Assembly (NCBI GenBank): GCA_963575745.1
Contig: CAUYUJ010001381.1
Location: 113,469 to 177,468, forward strand
Source of the DNA: Prorocentrum cordatum
Lineage: Eukaryota > Sar > Dinophyceae > Prorocentrales > Prorocentraceae
Reading direction: 5' to 3'
Length of the DNA: 64,000 bases
Each line of letters starts with the position of its first letter. Positions within the stretch are counted from its first letter, which is position 1. Positions 1 to 10,011 of this stretch are shown piece by piece. Made by a program: the position numbers and the translations under genes. Under the pieces are notes generated by a model, which ran no database searches, was not told the origin of the DNA, and was given only the letters and a program-made list of their open reading frames with translations.

Positions 1-1
1 G

Positions 2-35
<34 letters not shown>

Positions 36-48
36 GAGAGAGAGAGAG
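1..48. repeat. (GA)n microsatellite
   Basis: Nearly pure GA dinucleotides run from the window edge straight into the left 217-bp direct repeat. The tract probably continues outside the window. Confidence 0.95.
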
Positions 49-254
49 TTACTGTTTCCGATACCCACTATGTATGAGGTTTCGCGAGCCCACTGCAGAG
101 CACTCCAAAAGAGTGGCGGCCAGCCTGGATGCTATGAGCGCCGCTTGGGCACCCAGGCTACTCCGAACAGGCTCGAGCATGAGCGACGACGGCACGGACA
201 GTTGGGGAAAGGGAAAAGGGAACTCGGGGAGCTCTGAACTCTTAAGGGTGGGTT

Positions 255-258
<4 letters not shown>
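42..258 (+). repeat. 217-bp direct repeat, left copy
   Basis: The copy starts with GAGAGAGTTACTG and ends with GGGTGGGTTGAAA, directly followed by (GA)n to about 293. It matches 5734-5950 in the same orientation except for two substitutions. For the minus-strand element this is the downstream repeat. It carries no convincing gene. Confidence 0.9.
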
Positions 259-293
<35 letters not shown>

Positions 294-295
<2 letters not shown>

Positions 296-804
296 CCACC
301 CTAAGGATCTCTTCCAAAGGCGCGCCCGACAGGGTGGCGGGCTAGGTACGGGGAGGTGTGGTGAGGTGAGGTCAGGGAGGTCGGGGGTCAAAGTAGAGCA
401 CAGCCTTCGTGGCGGAGCGGAACAGGCGCCGCTATGTCGGCTTGTCCAAGCCGTGCCTGGCCCGTCTGTGGTGTCAACGTTGAGGTACAGCTCACCCGTC
501 TACTGGCACAAGACAGGGGTCAAGGGGCCGAATGGCGCCTCCCTGCCCAACACTAGGGGTACAGCCCAGGGCGTGTGACAGAGATGATTCCACGAAGCCT
601 CGACCACCAGACAGGCACGGTGGCTCATGGGCGGGGGAGGGGGAGGGAGGATGACGAGGTAGGAGGGTCAAATATGGTAGTAAGGAAGGGGGAAGGGGGT
701 GAGGAGAAATCCGTAGGCTGCAAAATCAGCCCTCCTCTGAGACCAGCTAGATTTCCAAAGATGGATAGTCGGCCTCAGGAAGGAGGACGTCACGCTCGCG
801 GGGC
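294..804. other. Downstream part of RT element, no gene seen
   Basis: Mixed-sequence DNA between the left repeat and the third frame of the element. Overlapping open frames exist on both strands, but none shows a motif or a composition that stands out. It is probably the 3' untranslated part of the minus-strand element. Confidence 0.4.
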
Positions 805-1194
805 CTACGGGGCCTCTGAAGGTACCTCTGGGGGTCCACGCCTGTGGTGCGAGAAAAAAACGGATGAGATTGCGACCCCTACTAGGCCTGACACACATGA
901 CTGCACTACTGCTGCCTCACTATTTGAGAACACTGAGAAGGGAAGCTCCAATGAGTTGATTACATATTGGATACCTTTCGCCTCTCGAACGTGGCTCCAG
1001 TTGAGTAGCCAGTATGCTTTCAGCACCTCGAAGTGGCGGTAGCTGGATGATGGCATCCACACATTGATAGTGACTCCCAAAGATATGCCAATGATGAAAA
1101 AGATCAACACATAACCACGGAATGTATGTAAAGAGATCCACACTTCATCAGAACCCTCTGGCACACGATGATAGGCATCATACGGTGGGTGCAA
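805..1194 (-). CDS. Possible small membrane protein downstream of the RT frame
   Basis: A 129-codon frame starts 16 bases after the stop of the long RT frame and reads the same strand. Near residues 28-46 there is a hydrophobic stretch (VLIFFIIGISLGVTINV) long enough for one membrane segment, and a second weaker one lies near residues 103-113. I do not recognise the family. The young age of the surrounding element makes an intact third frame plausible, but open frames on the opposite strand overlap it and chance cannot be excluded. Confidence 0.25.
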   Translation of the reverse strand: MHPPYDAYHRVPEGSDEVWISLHTFRGYVLIFFIIGISLGVTINVWMPSSSYRHFEVLKAYWLLNWSHVREAKGIQYVINSLELPFSVFSNSEAAVVQSCVSGLVGVAISSVFFSHHRRGPPEVPSEAP

Positions 1195-1209
1195 GTCTCG
1201 TTGGTGTTC

Positions 1210-4200
1210 TCAGCCTATCCGCCCGAGGACCACATCGATCAATGAACTCACTTTATCCTTATGGCTCGCTGGGATTTGTTTGCGTGGCAAGTGGCTCCGT
1301 AGCACCTTGTTAGCGTTGGCGGTGGCCACTTTGTCGTCCTTCAGCGCCTTTACGAGAACACCCTCGACCACGTTCCTCCCCCCGGTGGCGGGGAGCTTGG
1401 TCTTCGTGCCGACCACCGCTTGAAGCCGCCCAAGCTCAGCACGTGTGAACTCCTTCTTCTCGTCGTTCTTGGGCGGGGTCGGGCTTTCTGCTCGTGGCGT
1501 CAGCGGGCATTCACGTGGGCCTAGCTGCTTCTTGAGCTCATCCGTCTGTGCCGTAAACGCACTGCGTAGGGCAGCTGCCACATACTCGCCCTGCTTGCGA
1601 AGCTCCGTTTCCTTCTGGCGGCACTTGAGGTCATGCTGGTAGGCAGCATACTCTTTGTCCACCGCAGCCAAAGATTTGCGGAGCTCCTCAATCGCCTTCT
1701 CGGACGGGCGGTCGCTGTGGCTCTGCTTCTGGCGGTCACGCGAGCCTGGACGGCGGCTCGTGTCACGTGACCGACGCTCACGGGATCGAGGAGATTCCGA
1801 GCTGTCGTTTCGTCGTCGATCCTTTCGATCTCGAGAATCATGGCGGCGGTCACGGTCTCGATCACGGTCCCCGCGACTGTCCTTGTAGCGGTCGCGATCT
1901 CGGTTGCGGTCGTGCTTGTCATCCTTGTAGCGGTCGTCCTTGTCCTTGTCGTACTTGTCGTACTTGCCGCGGTCGTAGCCACGGTTGTAGTTCCAGGAAC
2001 CTCCATGCCAACCACGCCGACCCCCACTGCTCATGGCTGTCGCACTGGTGTGTCGGAAGTGGTGGCGCCAGACTCGCAGGACCGCTCGAACCCTTTGAGC
2101 AGAAACGCTCCACGGTGTAGCATGGGCGACGGCAATGATGAGGTCGAAAGGATAGTGGAGGAGGATCAGCTCGAGGACCAGCTCTAGGGCCCACGCGGTC
2201 GCGGCCCCAATCGTTAACGACAGGAATTGGGCCCTGGCATATCTGGATGTGAACGACGAGACCAACATGCCAAACTTTCTGGGCGGTAGCCCTGGCCACT
2301 CGATGATATTGGACTTGGCCCGCTTCTCCTCCAAGCCCTGCAGCCACGGCCGATTGGGGTTCTTGGGGAGTACGAGGACCTGGCCCTGGACCGCGTGGAG
2401 CTCTAAGTCAACCCAGATGCAGGGCTCCTCGGGGCCATCTAGAGGCGATGCGGGGCTGAGCCTGATGGGGTAGACCTGGCATAGGTAGTTATGCGTACAC
2501 TGTCGGCAATAGTGAGTACTCATTCCCAGGATGTCATCTACATATCTACGTTGTCCTACTGGTAGTTCATGGAGCCCAGGGGGAAGACGAAACCCAGCAG
2601 AGCCCAGCCGAGGTAAATCAATACGAGCCTTGCATTCATACCAACACATGAGTACCGATAGGGCAACACCTGAAAGCACGCCTCCTATCGGGAGTCCTCG
2701 CATTTCGTACATAATACCTCCCAACGACACCAGGGAGATCCAGGAGAAGGCAATCAACGCCCGATGAATATCTGTTACCGAAATCTTAAACCATCCTGGC
2801 GGGGTTGACCCTGTCCAGGGACGTGTTCGAGGTGTGCGGGATTGGCTAACCAACGTTGAAGCAACTCCAAGGGTGTCAACAATCTTGCCTGCGACATCAG
2901 TCCAAGCCTGAGCAATCGTACCAGAATCGCACTGCTCAAAGGCCTGGTCCGCATCTACAACAACAATCGTTAGATTTCTCATGGCGGATCCACAACACGC
3001 GCATGAAGAAGAGATCTCTGGAGGGAGGGACTTCCTAAGTGATCTGACCTCGTCAGCTGCGTGGTTGAGGTTGAAAACTTCACAACTCAATCCTGATCGA
3101 TGTAGGAGATCTCGGACGGCCCTACCTATTATCTGGAAGCCTCTGGAGCCTGGTGCCTCTGAACAATTTATGACCCTTCTCATGCAACTGTGGAGCGGCT
3201 TCTGGCAAATCTTCTGGCCCGAAGGGGTGAAGCATTTTCCTTTTACTGTCGGGAAAACGTGCGGTGGGCGAGTCGTAGCCGTCGGCGGCGGCATGTAGCG
3301 TCGCGTGAGCAGCCATGGGGGCAAAGCCGCTACTGCTCGGCCCCACATCCATACTGCAGCGTCTCGGGGAGAGATATCCAATCGTAGTTTCCAGTCTGGG
3401 TCCGCCATGGCCAGCTGGTGGAGGTACCTGATCATGTCACACCCGTCACAGGCCCAGACCTTGTCACATTCCTTGTCATCTGAGATGATGACGCACTCAT
3501 CGTTGTCGGTGATGGCCTGCTGCATAGTGGTCTCCATCTGATCCCACACGACGGGAGGTGCTGGTGGGGTTATCCACCGTCGGGAGACCCATTGATGAAG
3601 ATGTCGAAGCCCACGCCGAAGGACTTGGGGCGGTAATCGTGCTCGCTGAGCCCATTCATGAAGAGCAGCCGATGCTTCACGGATGGCACGCCTCGGCTTT
3701 GGCCACACTGGAAGCCTCCAAGGTCCCGCAAGCCGGCCTAGTCTCCAAGGTGCCGACGGCGACCCTTCTGGCATATGTGGTAATGCATCTGTCTCAAAGG
3801 TCGCGCAAAACCTGCTGGCTGATACGTGATCTTTCCAACGCCGTTGCTTCTGGAAGACTGCCCGCGGTGGCCGAGCATATATTTCCCTTGTCGGCGCATA
3901 CCTCATTGACTTCCCCATCTGTTGAACAGCTGAAGCTACCCACTGTCGATAATGTTTATCTTGAAATTCAGCGGGTAGACGTAGAGCTGGACGTCTCGCA
4001 CATGGTAGGCGTAGGCGCCGAAGGTGTAGATCCAAGTGATGAGATGCTGTCCGTTGCCTATGAAATGATCTCAAGAAAAGGTCTGCCATGGAGGCTGCTC
4101 GGTACAGGTGGAAGCCGATCTCACTCCTGGTCATGTACTGCATCAGGGGAAGCTCCTGCCATTTAGCAGCTAGGAACGCTAAGAGCAGGCCAACACGTCT

Positions 4201-5481
4201 GTCGTCGAACAACCACAGTGGGCCTTGTTGGCCTGTGAGGATATGTTCTTCAGCTTGCTGAAGGCGGTACAGCGTTGCAAAGGGCGCAGCTTCTGATAGG
4301 GCACCTGGATACCTGGCCTCGAAAGATGTCCCGCTGACGGTAGTCGGCACAGTATGTCCGTCTGAGTCAGGCATCGTAGAGGTCCACGTAGGCGCAGTCG
4401 TCCGTGACCTGGGCCCTCGTCTCCACGAGGGCGGTCTCCGACGCTGGTTCCTTCGTGTACGTTTCATCGCATGTAGATCACCCTGGGCTCGTCGGCGGCT
4501 CACCACTTCTGATTCTAACGCATCTGCTTGGTTGCATGAGGGGTTGTGCCTTCTAATAGCGAGGGTCTCATAGTAGAAACTGGCTCGCTCAGACCGAACC
4601 AACAGGATCGGTAGGAAATATAATGACCCAACACTCTTGCGTAGTAGTCGGTACCTTGGTCGCCTGCCTGGGCCGCGCCGAGGGTGGAGAACCGCGCGGA
4701 TATGCTCTGCAACCCGTCCTAGGAGGCCTGGGAGAGGTCCCGTCCGAAGCACGGCCTTCCCCACGTAAGGCCCGAGTGACTGCCCATAGCGTAGACGACG
4801 GCCGCAGTCGGCCCAGTAGGAGGTCCAAGAAAGCACTGTAGGAGGGATAAGATGAGGATCGTCCCAATTCTGAAGAGCTATCCTGAAGTCAGGGGCCAAA
4901 AGGCCTTCTAGCTTCCTCGCCCAACGGGGAATACGTCGTTGACTCAATGCTCGTCTGAGCCGAAGAATGCCAATCATGAAAAGGGCCGTTCCTATTGTGC
5001 TCCATAGGTACACGCCACGGAACGGCCGAAGATGCGCTGCAGGTCGGCCTGCAACATACTCGACCAGAGTTGCCAAAATACTGGAGATTCTTGCAATGGC
5101 ATGCCGATGATATCGTTGCTGCCACATCCACAATCTGAGGGTACTTGCTGCCTCATCCTGTGGTATCCTCGCGCTCTTGGCGAGGATGGACTCAAGAAAC
5201 GCATGCACAAAATTGTGGTCCTTATAACGTTCCACCGCGAGGGGCCAACGGACCATTGGCCTCTCGACCGTCTCCTCGGCCTCTAGGAGGCCGACGACCA
5301 AAAACTGGCGGACGAAGAGGTCGAGCTGCTGCTGATCCCCGTGGCTGCGTCCGCTCCCGCCTGGTAGGCTCTCGCTTGTTCCTCGGCGAGGGCCCTGTGG
5401 TAGCTCGTCTGCAACATCTGGCTCCATGAGTAGAAGTAGTCGTGGAGGCTCATACAAGATAGCTGAAACTGGATGACCCAA
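1210..5481 (-). CDS. Reverse transcriptase with Arg/Asp-rich C-terminal tail
   Basis: A single uninterrupted 1423-codon frame. The RT palm is visible in order: motif A as VVVDADQAF (D843, four residues, F848), motif B as RGLPIGGVLSG near residue 930, and the catalytic RYVDDIL (Y980, D982, D983). A fingers-like segment (VIISDDKECDK, about residue 660) and a thumb-like segment after residue 1050 fit a complete RT. From about Met1150 the composition changes: a Gly/Tyr/Asp/Lys stretch, then runs of RD, RE and SR dipeptides like an RS domain, then a charged segment likely to form a coiled coil. No endonuclease, RNase H or integrase was seen. It probably copies its own RNA for retrotransposition in the nucleus. 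The tail could bind RNA or splicing factors (inference). The start at 5481 is only the first Met in this frame; an upstream frame overlaps it and may supply the real N-terminus. Confidence 0.75.
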   Translation of the reverse strand: MGHPVSAILYEPPRLLLLMEPDVADELPQGPRRGTSESLPGGSGRSHGDQQQLDLFVRQFLVVGLLEAEETVERPMVRWPLAVERYKDHNFVHAFLESILAKSARIPQDEAASTLRLWMWQQRYHRHAIARISSILATLVEYVAGRPAAHLRPFRGVYLWSTIGTALFMIGILRLRRALSQRRIPRWARKLEGLLAPDFRIALQNWDDPHLIPPTVLSWTSYWADCGRRLRYGQSLGPYVGKAVLRTGPLPGLLGRVAEHIRAVLHPRRGPGRRPRYRLLRKSVGSLYFLPILLVRSERASFYYETLAIRRHNPSCNQADALESEVVSRRRAQGDLHAMKRTRRNQRRRPPSWRRGPRSRTTAPTWTSTMPDSDGHTVPTTVSGTSFEARYPGALSEAAPFATLYRLQQAEEHILTGQQGPLWLFDDRRVGLLLAFLAAKWQELPLMQYMTRSEIGFHLYRAASMADLFLRSFHRQRTASHHLDLHLRRLRLPCARRPALRLPAEFQDKHYRQWVASAVQQMGKSMRYAPTREIYARPPRAVFQKQRRWKDHVSASRFCATFETDALPHMPEGSPSAPWRLGRLAGPWRLPVWPKPRRAIREASAALHEWAQRARLPPQVLRRGLRHLHQWVSRRWITPPAPPVVWDQMETTMQQAITDNDECVIISDDKECDKVWACDGCDMIRYLHQLAMADPDWKLRLDISPRDAAVWMWGRAVAALPPWLLTRRYMPPPTATTRPPHVFPTVKGKCFTPSGQKICQKPLHSCMRRVINCSEAPGSRGFQIIGRAVRDLLHRSGLSCEVFNLNHAADEVRSLRKSLPPEISSSCACCGSAMRNLTIVVVDADQAFEQCDSGTIAQAWTDVAGKIVDTLGVASTLVSQSRTPRTRPWTGSTPPGWFKISVTDIHRALIAFSWISLVSLGGIMYEMRGLPIGGVLSGVALSVLMCWYECKARIDLPRLGSAGFRLPPGLHELPVGQRRYVDDILGMSTHYCRQCTHNYLCQVYPIRLSPASPLDGPEEPCIWVDLELHAVQGQVLVLPKNPNRPWLQGLEEKRAKSNIIEWPGLPPRKFGMLVSSFTSRYARAQFLSLTIGAATAWALELVLELILLHYPFDLIIAVAHATPWSVSAQRVRAVLRVWRHHFRHTSATAMSSGGRRGWHGGSWNYNRGYDRGKYDKYDKDKDDRYKDDKHDRNRDRDRYKDSRGDRDRDRDRRHDSRDRKDRRRNDSSESPRSRERRSRDTSRRPGSRDRQKQSHSDRPSEKAIEELRKSLAAVDKEYAAYQHDLKCRQKETELRKQGEYVAAALRSAFTAQTDELKKQLGPRECPLTPRAESPTPPKNDEKKEFTRAELGRLQAVVGTKTKLPATGGRNVVEGVLVKALKDDKVATANANKVLRSHLPRKQIPASHKDKVSSLIDVVLGRIG

Positions 5482-5705
5482 CCTGGCCTTGTCCCAATAT
5501 ATCGCACAATAAGAATACGCACCTCACCAATGGTAAGTAAGTCCTCGACAAATGCTGGTCCACTGTGTGGCCTTAGTGCCATCGTAGGAGTCGTCCGTCT
5601 CGTCGGAGTGTCTGTCGTCGTCAATCCACTGGAAGAATAGTATATGAAGGTATCGCCAGCGCCCCGTAGGGCGTTGGTGCCTGAACCTTGATCACCCGTC
5701 GCCAC
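5283..5705 (-). CDS. Upstream overlapping frame of the RT element
   Basis: A 140-codon frame starts 28 bases inside the right 217-bp repeat and overlaps the first 199 bases of the long RT frame. To move from it into the long frame a ribosome would need a -1 shift. The sequence looks protein-like through about residue 120 (for example FVEDLLTIGEVRILIVRYIG), then becomes serine-only just where the long frame starts to look protein-like (DQQQLDLFVRQF). The switch point lies next to ACGGGGATC on the minus strand, where a glycine tRNA could re-pair after slipping one base within GGGG. The alternatives are a one-base indel in that G run, or an intron. I see no known domain in it. Confidence 0.45.
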   Translation of the reverse strand: MATGDQGSGTNALRGAGDTFIYYSSSGLTTTDTPTRRTTPTMALRPHSGPAFVEDLLTIGEVRILIVRYIGTRPGWVIQFQLSCMSLHDYFYSWSQMLQTSYHRALAEEQARAYQAGADAATGISSSSTSSSASFWSSAS

Positions 5706-5733
5706 CCGCGGGGGCCGTGCTAGATCAAGTTGT

Positions 5734-5946
5734 GAGAGAGTTACTGTTTCCGGTACCCACTATGTATGAGCTTTCGCGAGCCCACTGCAGAGCACTCCAA
5801 AAGAGTGGCGGCCAGCCTGGATGCTATGAGCGCCGCTTGGGCACCCAGGCTACTCCGAACAGGCTCGAGCATGAGCGACGACGGCACGGACAGTTGGGGA
5901 AAGGGAAAAGGGAACTCGGGGAGCTCTGAACTCTTAAGGGTGGGTT

Positions 5947-5950
<4 letters not shown>
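5734..5950 (+). repeat. 217-bp direct repeat, right copy
   Basis: Same orientation as 42-258 and nearly identical. For the minus-strand element this is the upstream repeat, so it would carry the promoter. The sequence just outside it on the low side (TAGATCAAGTTGT) is not (GA)n, unlike the left copy. Confidence 0.9.
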
Positions 5951-5998
<48 letters not shown>

Positions 5999-6043
5999 AA
6001 AAAAACAGAAAAAAAGAAAACGAGAGAGAAAAGGAGAGAGAAA

Positions 6044-6090
<47 letters not shown>

Positions 6091-6101
6091 AGAGAGAGAG
6101 A
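5951..6101. repeat. (GA)n with an internal A-rich run
   Basis: GA dinucleotides are interrupted at about 5993-6030 by an A run and AAAAG/AAAAC blocks, then GA resumes. The tract abuts the right 217-bp repeat. Confidence 0.95.
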
Positions 6102-7079
6102 GATCGGACAAGTAAACGGGAGCCCCGCCGACAGCCGGCTTCTGCGGTGGCCGAGACCGCCATCGAACTCTTGCCTGTGGTGCGCACCTTCCAGCGCGAG
6201 GAGTGTCGAAATAATTTCACCCTGGCGCAAAGCGACTGAAGCACATAGCGGAGCGGTGAGCAGGCGATGCGCCAAGTCTCTCGACGCCCCGCGGGGGAAA
6301 CTTGCCCGGGTCGGCGAAGCTCCGCGTGGTGGCTGGGGGGCAAGGGCTTGACCGTTGAGCGGTTTGCGAACGACGGGGCGTCACCCACTGCCGCAGCCAG
6401 GTCCCGATGACGCGTGGCCGCGCGGGCAGTCGGGCTGGTGAGAAATGGGGCCTTAGGCCGTGGTGTGTGCCCTATGCGGGCGTGCGATAAAGTGCTTGAC
6501 AGTGGGCGGTGAAACGCGCGTGGCAGATATGTTGGTGCCAACGAGCATGGGGGTGCGCCAGTGAGCGGCGCACCCGCTGTGAAGTTGCGATTGCTGCAGG
6601 GCGGCCTCAACGGCAGGGAGTGCGCCAGGCGCCAGCGCCGCTGCAGCTGTGGGCGCGGCTCACGCAGGGGGGGCAGCGCCCTAGTGAGGCGCGGAAGCGA
6701 CGCGCCCGATGCAGCGGGGCCTTCCAAGATGTGGACCAACAGAAAGCGCCCAAATTAATATAGTAGCCCTGTCGTGCTTCGAGGGCGTCCGACCAGGTTG
6801 AGACCCGCAAAAGGAAGTTAGGGTCGGTGCGGAAACGCATGGAGAAGGCGCGCTTAACCGGGGCCGTCACCTCGCCGCGCGGGGCGCTGAGGGCCTCGTC
6901 CAGGCAGACAGTGGGTGCGAACGAGCTGTAAGCGATAGTCAGGTGGGTGCTGCGAGTGGAGAATCGCAGACCGCGTGATCGCAGCTCGATGCATCGGCGG
7001 GCTGTCGCGCGCTGATCTGCACGGCTGAGGGCGACCCCCCCGGGCCGGCAGAGACGCAGGTCAAGCCGGGGGGCGTGGC
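6102..7079. other. Unique sequence, no gene recognised
   Basis: GC-rich non-repetitive DNA. The open frames here extend into the flanking (GA)n as Ser-Leu runs and show no domain, so I call no gene. Confidence 0.4.
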
Positions 7080-9182
7080 GTGACGGGGGGTGAACCAAAT
7101 GCGTTGCCAGCGCGCAGGAGAGGCAGGCGCGACGGCTGGGCGAGGGCCGTCGCTGGCTACCAGGGGCCTTGGCGGGGCTGGCGGCCTGGTGGCGGCAGGG
7201 CGGCGGCGCTGTGGGGCCGCCCTAGCGGTGGCGGTGTCAGCCGAGACCGTCTGGTAGCCGCGCGTCCGCCTGTCGTCGTCGTCGTCGTCGTCGTCGTGGA
7301 AATCCTCGAGCTCCAGCTTCCTCTGCCGCCGGCTGGGGTCGGGGGGCGGCTCCGGGGGGGAGGGGGGGCGCTATGGCGCGGCGCCTGCGCCGCGCTCGGC
7401 GGCGCCGCTTTGGGGCTGGGCCCGCCGGAGACACGCGGAGTGGTTGGCGCGCGCGCGGGCGACGCAGTGCGCGGCGGCGCGAAGGTTGTCGGTGGCACTG
7501 ACGGCGATGGCGCCGCGATTGGTGGCGGGTTCGCGCCGGGCAGGGCGGCCGTGAATTACCGCAGAGGCAGTGCTCAAGTAACGCGTCCGCTCTGCACGCG
7601 CTCGCTCAAATTTCGATCGGCGTCTGGAGGCGCGGTCGCCAGCGGCCTCGTCGGCAGGGCGCGCGACTGCGACCGTTGCGCTGGCGGCGTGGCCGCAGGG
7701 CGCATGGTTGAGGTGGTGGTCGTGATAGTCGTCTGTGCCTCCCCCCTCTTCGACTCGCCTCCTCTGCCGCGCCGCGTGCTTGGGCGGCGGGGGCGGGGTG
7801 GGGGGGGGGCCCTGGGCGTGTGCCTCGGGGGGGGTGCGCGTGCCTAGTGGCGGGGCCTCGGGGCTTGGCGCTGGGGCGTCGACGACCGGACTGGCGGCGG
7901 TCCGGCGGGTGGCGCGCCCGTCGGCAAGCGCGGCGATCACGCATTGGTCGGCGTCGCCGGGGCGGCCTCGGACGACGCCGCGGGGACCGTTGATTTGGTT
8001 TTGCGCGTGGCCCTGGACAGCGACCCCCGCGCTGACTGCCGAGGTCAGGGTCGGTCGGGGTCGAAATGGCAGGGTCGCCCCCGGAGCCCCTCGGGGCGGT
8101 GCGCGGCGCGTCTCGGCGCGCGCGCGCCACGCGTCCGCAGCGGGGGGCGGGGCCCGGGTGACCGGGCGGCGGTCTGCGTCGTGGGCGCGGGCGGCGGTGG
8201 CGGGGTCGCGGCCCGGGCGGCGCGCGCGGTGAGCGCGTGGATCGCGGTCGGCGGGGCGTCGGTGAGGGCTGCGTTCGCTGGCCCCGATCCACGACCGGCC
8301 GGCGCGCGGCGGGCGGGGGGCGCGAGGGCCAGGGCCTGCAGTGGCGGGCGAGGTTGCGAAGACCGCGCGCGGGGCGAGCGCGGCCCGCTCGGGGGGGGCA
8401 AGGCCCGCCGTGCCCGCGACGCCGAGAGCGCCCCCGATTAGCGGGGGGGCGCTGCCGACGAGGCGGGGCCCGGGGCCCGCGGCCCGCGGGGCAGCGGAGA
8501 GCGAGGCCGCGTCGACGGAGCAAGACAGGCTGCCGAGGACCGCGGGGATCGCGGCCGGGCGCGCGGAGAGCTTGCCGATGCCATCGCGGGCGCCGCAGGC
8601 GGCTTTGTGGAAGAGCGGCGGGGCGCGGAAAATCAAGTGCCACGGGTTGCTGCCGTTGATATTCCGGGCCCGGCTGGCTGCTGCAGCGGGGCGGCGGCCT
8701 CGCGGGTGCACGAGGGCGCGCAGCTCGCGCAGTTCGCCGCGAAGACGTTGCGCGTCGCGTCGGAGATCTTGAAGGTCGCCCCATGGCGCGGGGCGGGGCG
8801 CGAGGTGGAGCGGGAAAGGCTTGTTCATCCAGGATGGGAGCGAGGAAGGCCAATCGTCGCGATGAGCAGCGTGAATTCGCTGCTCAGGACGCGGCTGTCG
8901 CGGAGGTGGCCACGCTGCATGCGAGCCAGTTTCCGCCCTCCGGAGTCTTGCCCGTCTTGCAGCCGAGGAAGTGGGCCGCGACGAGGTCACCGCGCGCGGC
9001 GCGAACGCCGGGGCGGCGGCGCAGGCCGTTGCGGTGGGGGCAGGGGGAAAAGCCCCGGCCGCAGGGGGACTGGCGCGAATATGTCCCGGAACGGCCCCGG
9101 CCGCGGGCTCGCCGGGAGGGGGGGCGCGGAAGGTTTCGCGTCTTGGCCGCGTTCTGTTCCCGCGGGAATTCGGGCCGAGGTT
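7080..9182. other. Very GC-rich region, no gene recognised
   Basis: Extremely GC-rich with few stop codons, so long frames are open on both strands at once; their translations are Ala/Arg/Pro/Gly mixtures without motifs. A short (CGT)n run lies at about 7273-7298. A decayed coding region is possible (a minus-strand segment near 8600-8850 has a mild heptad-like Leu/Arg pattern), but I cannot support a call. Confidence 0.4.
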
Positions 9183-9222
<40 letters not shown>

Positions 9223-9315
9223 AAAAAATAAAGAGAGAGAGAGAGAGAGAACCAAAAAAGAGAGAGGAAAGATAAAGAGAGAGAGAGAGAGAGACAAACA
9301 AGATATAGGAACGAT

Positions 9316-9367
<52 letters not shown>

Positions 9368-9561
9368 AAAGAAATAAATAACGAGATAACAAACAAAGGG
9401 AGAGAGAGGAGAGAGAGAGAGGAAAGAGAGAGAGATAGAGAGACATAAATAAACAAACAGAGAGGGAGAGAGAGGACAGAGGGAGAGAGAGAGAGAGAGA
9501 GAGAAAGAAGCACGCCCGCGCACGTAATACGATGATTGGCGAGCGCGAGAGAGGGGGGGGG

Positions 9562-9602
<41 letters not shown>

Positions 9603-9631
9603 GTAGAGAGAGGGAGAGAGAGAGATACAAC

Positions 9632-9681
<50 letters not shown>

Positions 9682-9708
9682 GTGAGAAAAAGAGAGAGAA
9701 ATATAGAG

Positions 9709-9739
<31 letters not shown>

Positions 9740-9873
9740 ACACGAGAGAAAAAAAGAGAAAGAGAGGGAGACAGAGAGAGAAAACGAGAGAGCGAGAGAG
9801 AGATAAGCATAAAGAAAGAGGGAAAGATAATGAGAGAGAGAGAGAGATAGAGATAGAGAGAGGAATCTGGAGG

Positions 9874-9905
<32 letters not shown>

Positions 9906-10011
9906 GAGAGAGAGAAAGAAAGAAAGAGAGAAAGAGAGAGAGAGAGAGGGAGAGAGAGACAGGGAGAGAGAGAGAGAGAGGGAGAGAGAGAGAGAGAGAG
10001 AGAACGGGAGA
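9183..10011. repeat. Long imperfect (GA)n tract
   Basis: About 830 bases of nearly pure purine on the plus strand, mainly GA with AAAG, AAAT and GGGAGA interruptions. The Ser-Leu or Arg-Glu repeats in its translations are artefacts of the dinucleotide. Confidence 0.97.

Larger units (their letters stand above)
42..5950 (-). mobile_element. Reverse-transcriptase element bounded by 217-bp direct repeats
   Basis: Two same-orientation repeats (42-258 and 5734-5950) bracket about 5.5 kb that holds one long RT-encoding frame on the minus strand. The repeats differ at only two positions by eye (near 61 and 80), which implies a recent insertion or a recent duplication. Both repeat copies are followed by (GA)n, and the left one is also preceded by it. 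The frame begins about 28 bases inside the right repeat, as expected if the repeats act like LTRs and supply the promoter. No integrase, protease, GIY-YIG or other endonuclease was recognised. LTR-like repeats with a YVDD-type RT and no integrase recall Penelope-like elements, but the lineage is inference. An alternative is that two copies of a short repeat flank an RT gene by chance. Confidence 0.6.

Noticed and set aside
575-1042. 155-codon plus-strand frame in the downstream part of the RT element
   Set aside because: No motif; it overlaps a minus-strand frame in the sense of the element, and the composition gives no support.
7080-9182. Large proteins on both strands of the GC-rich block
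   Set aside because: Lack of stops is expected at such GC content; translations lack motifs and no strand is clearly favoured.
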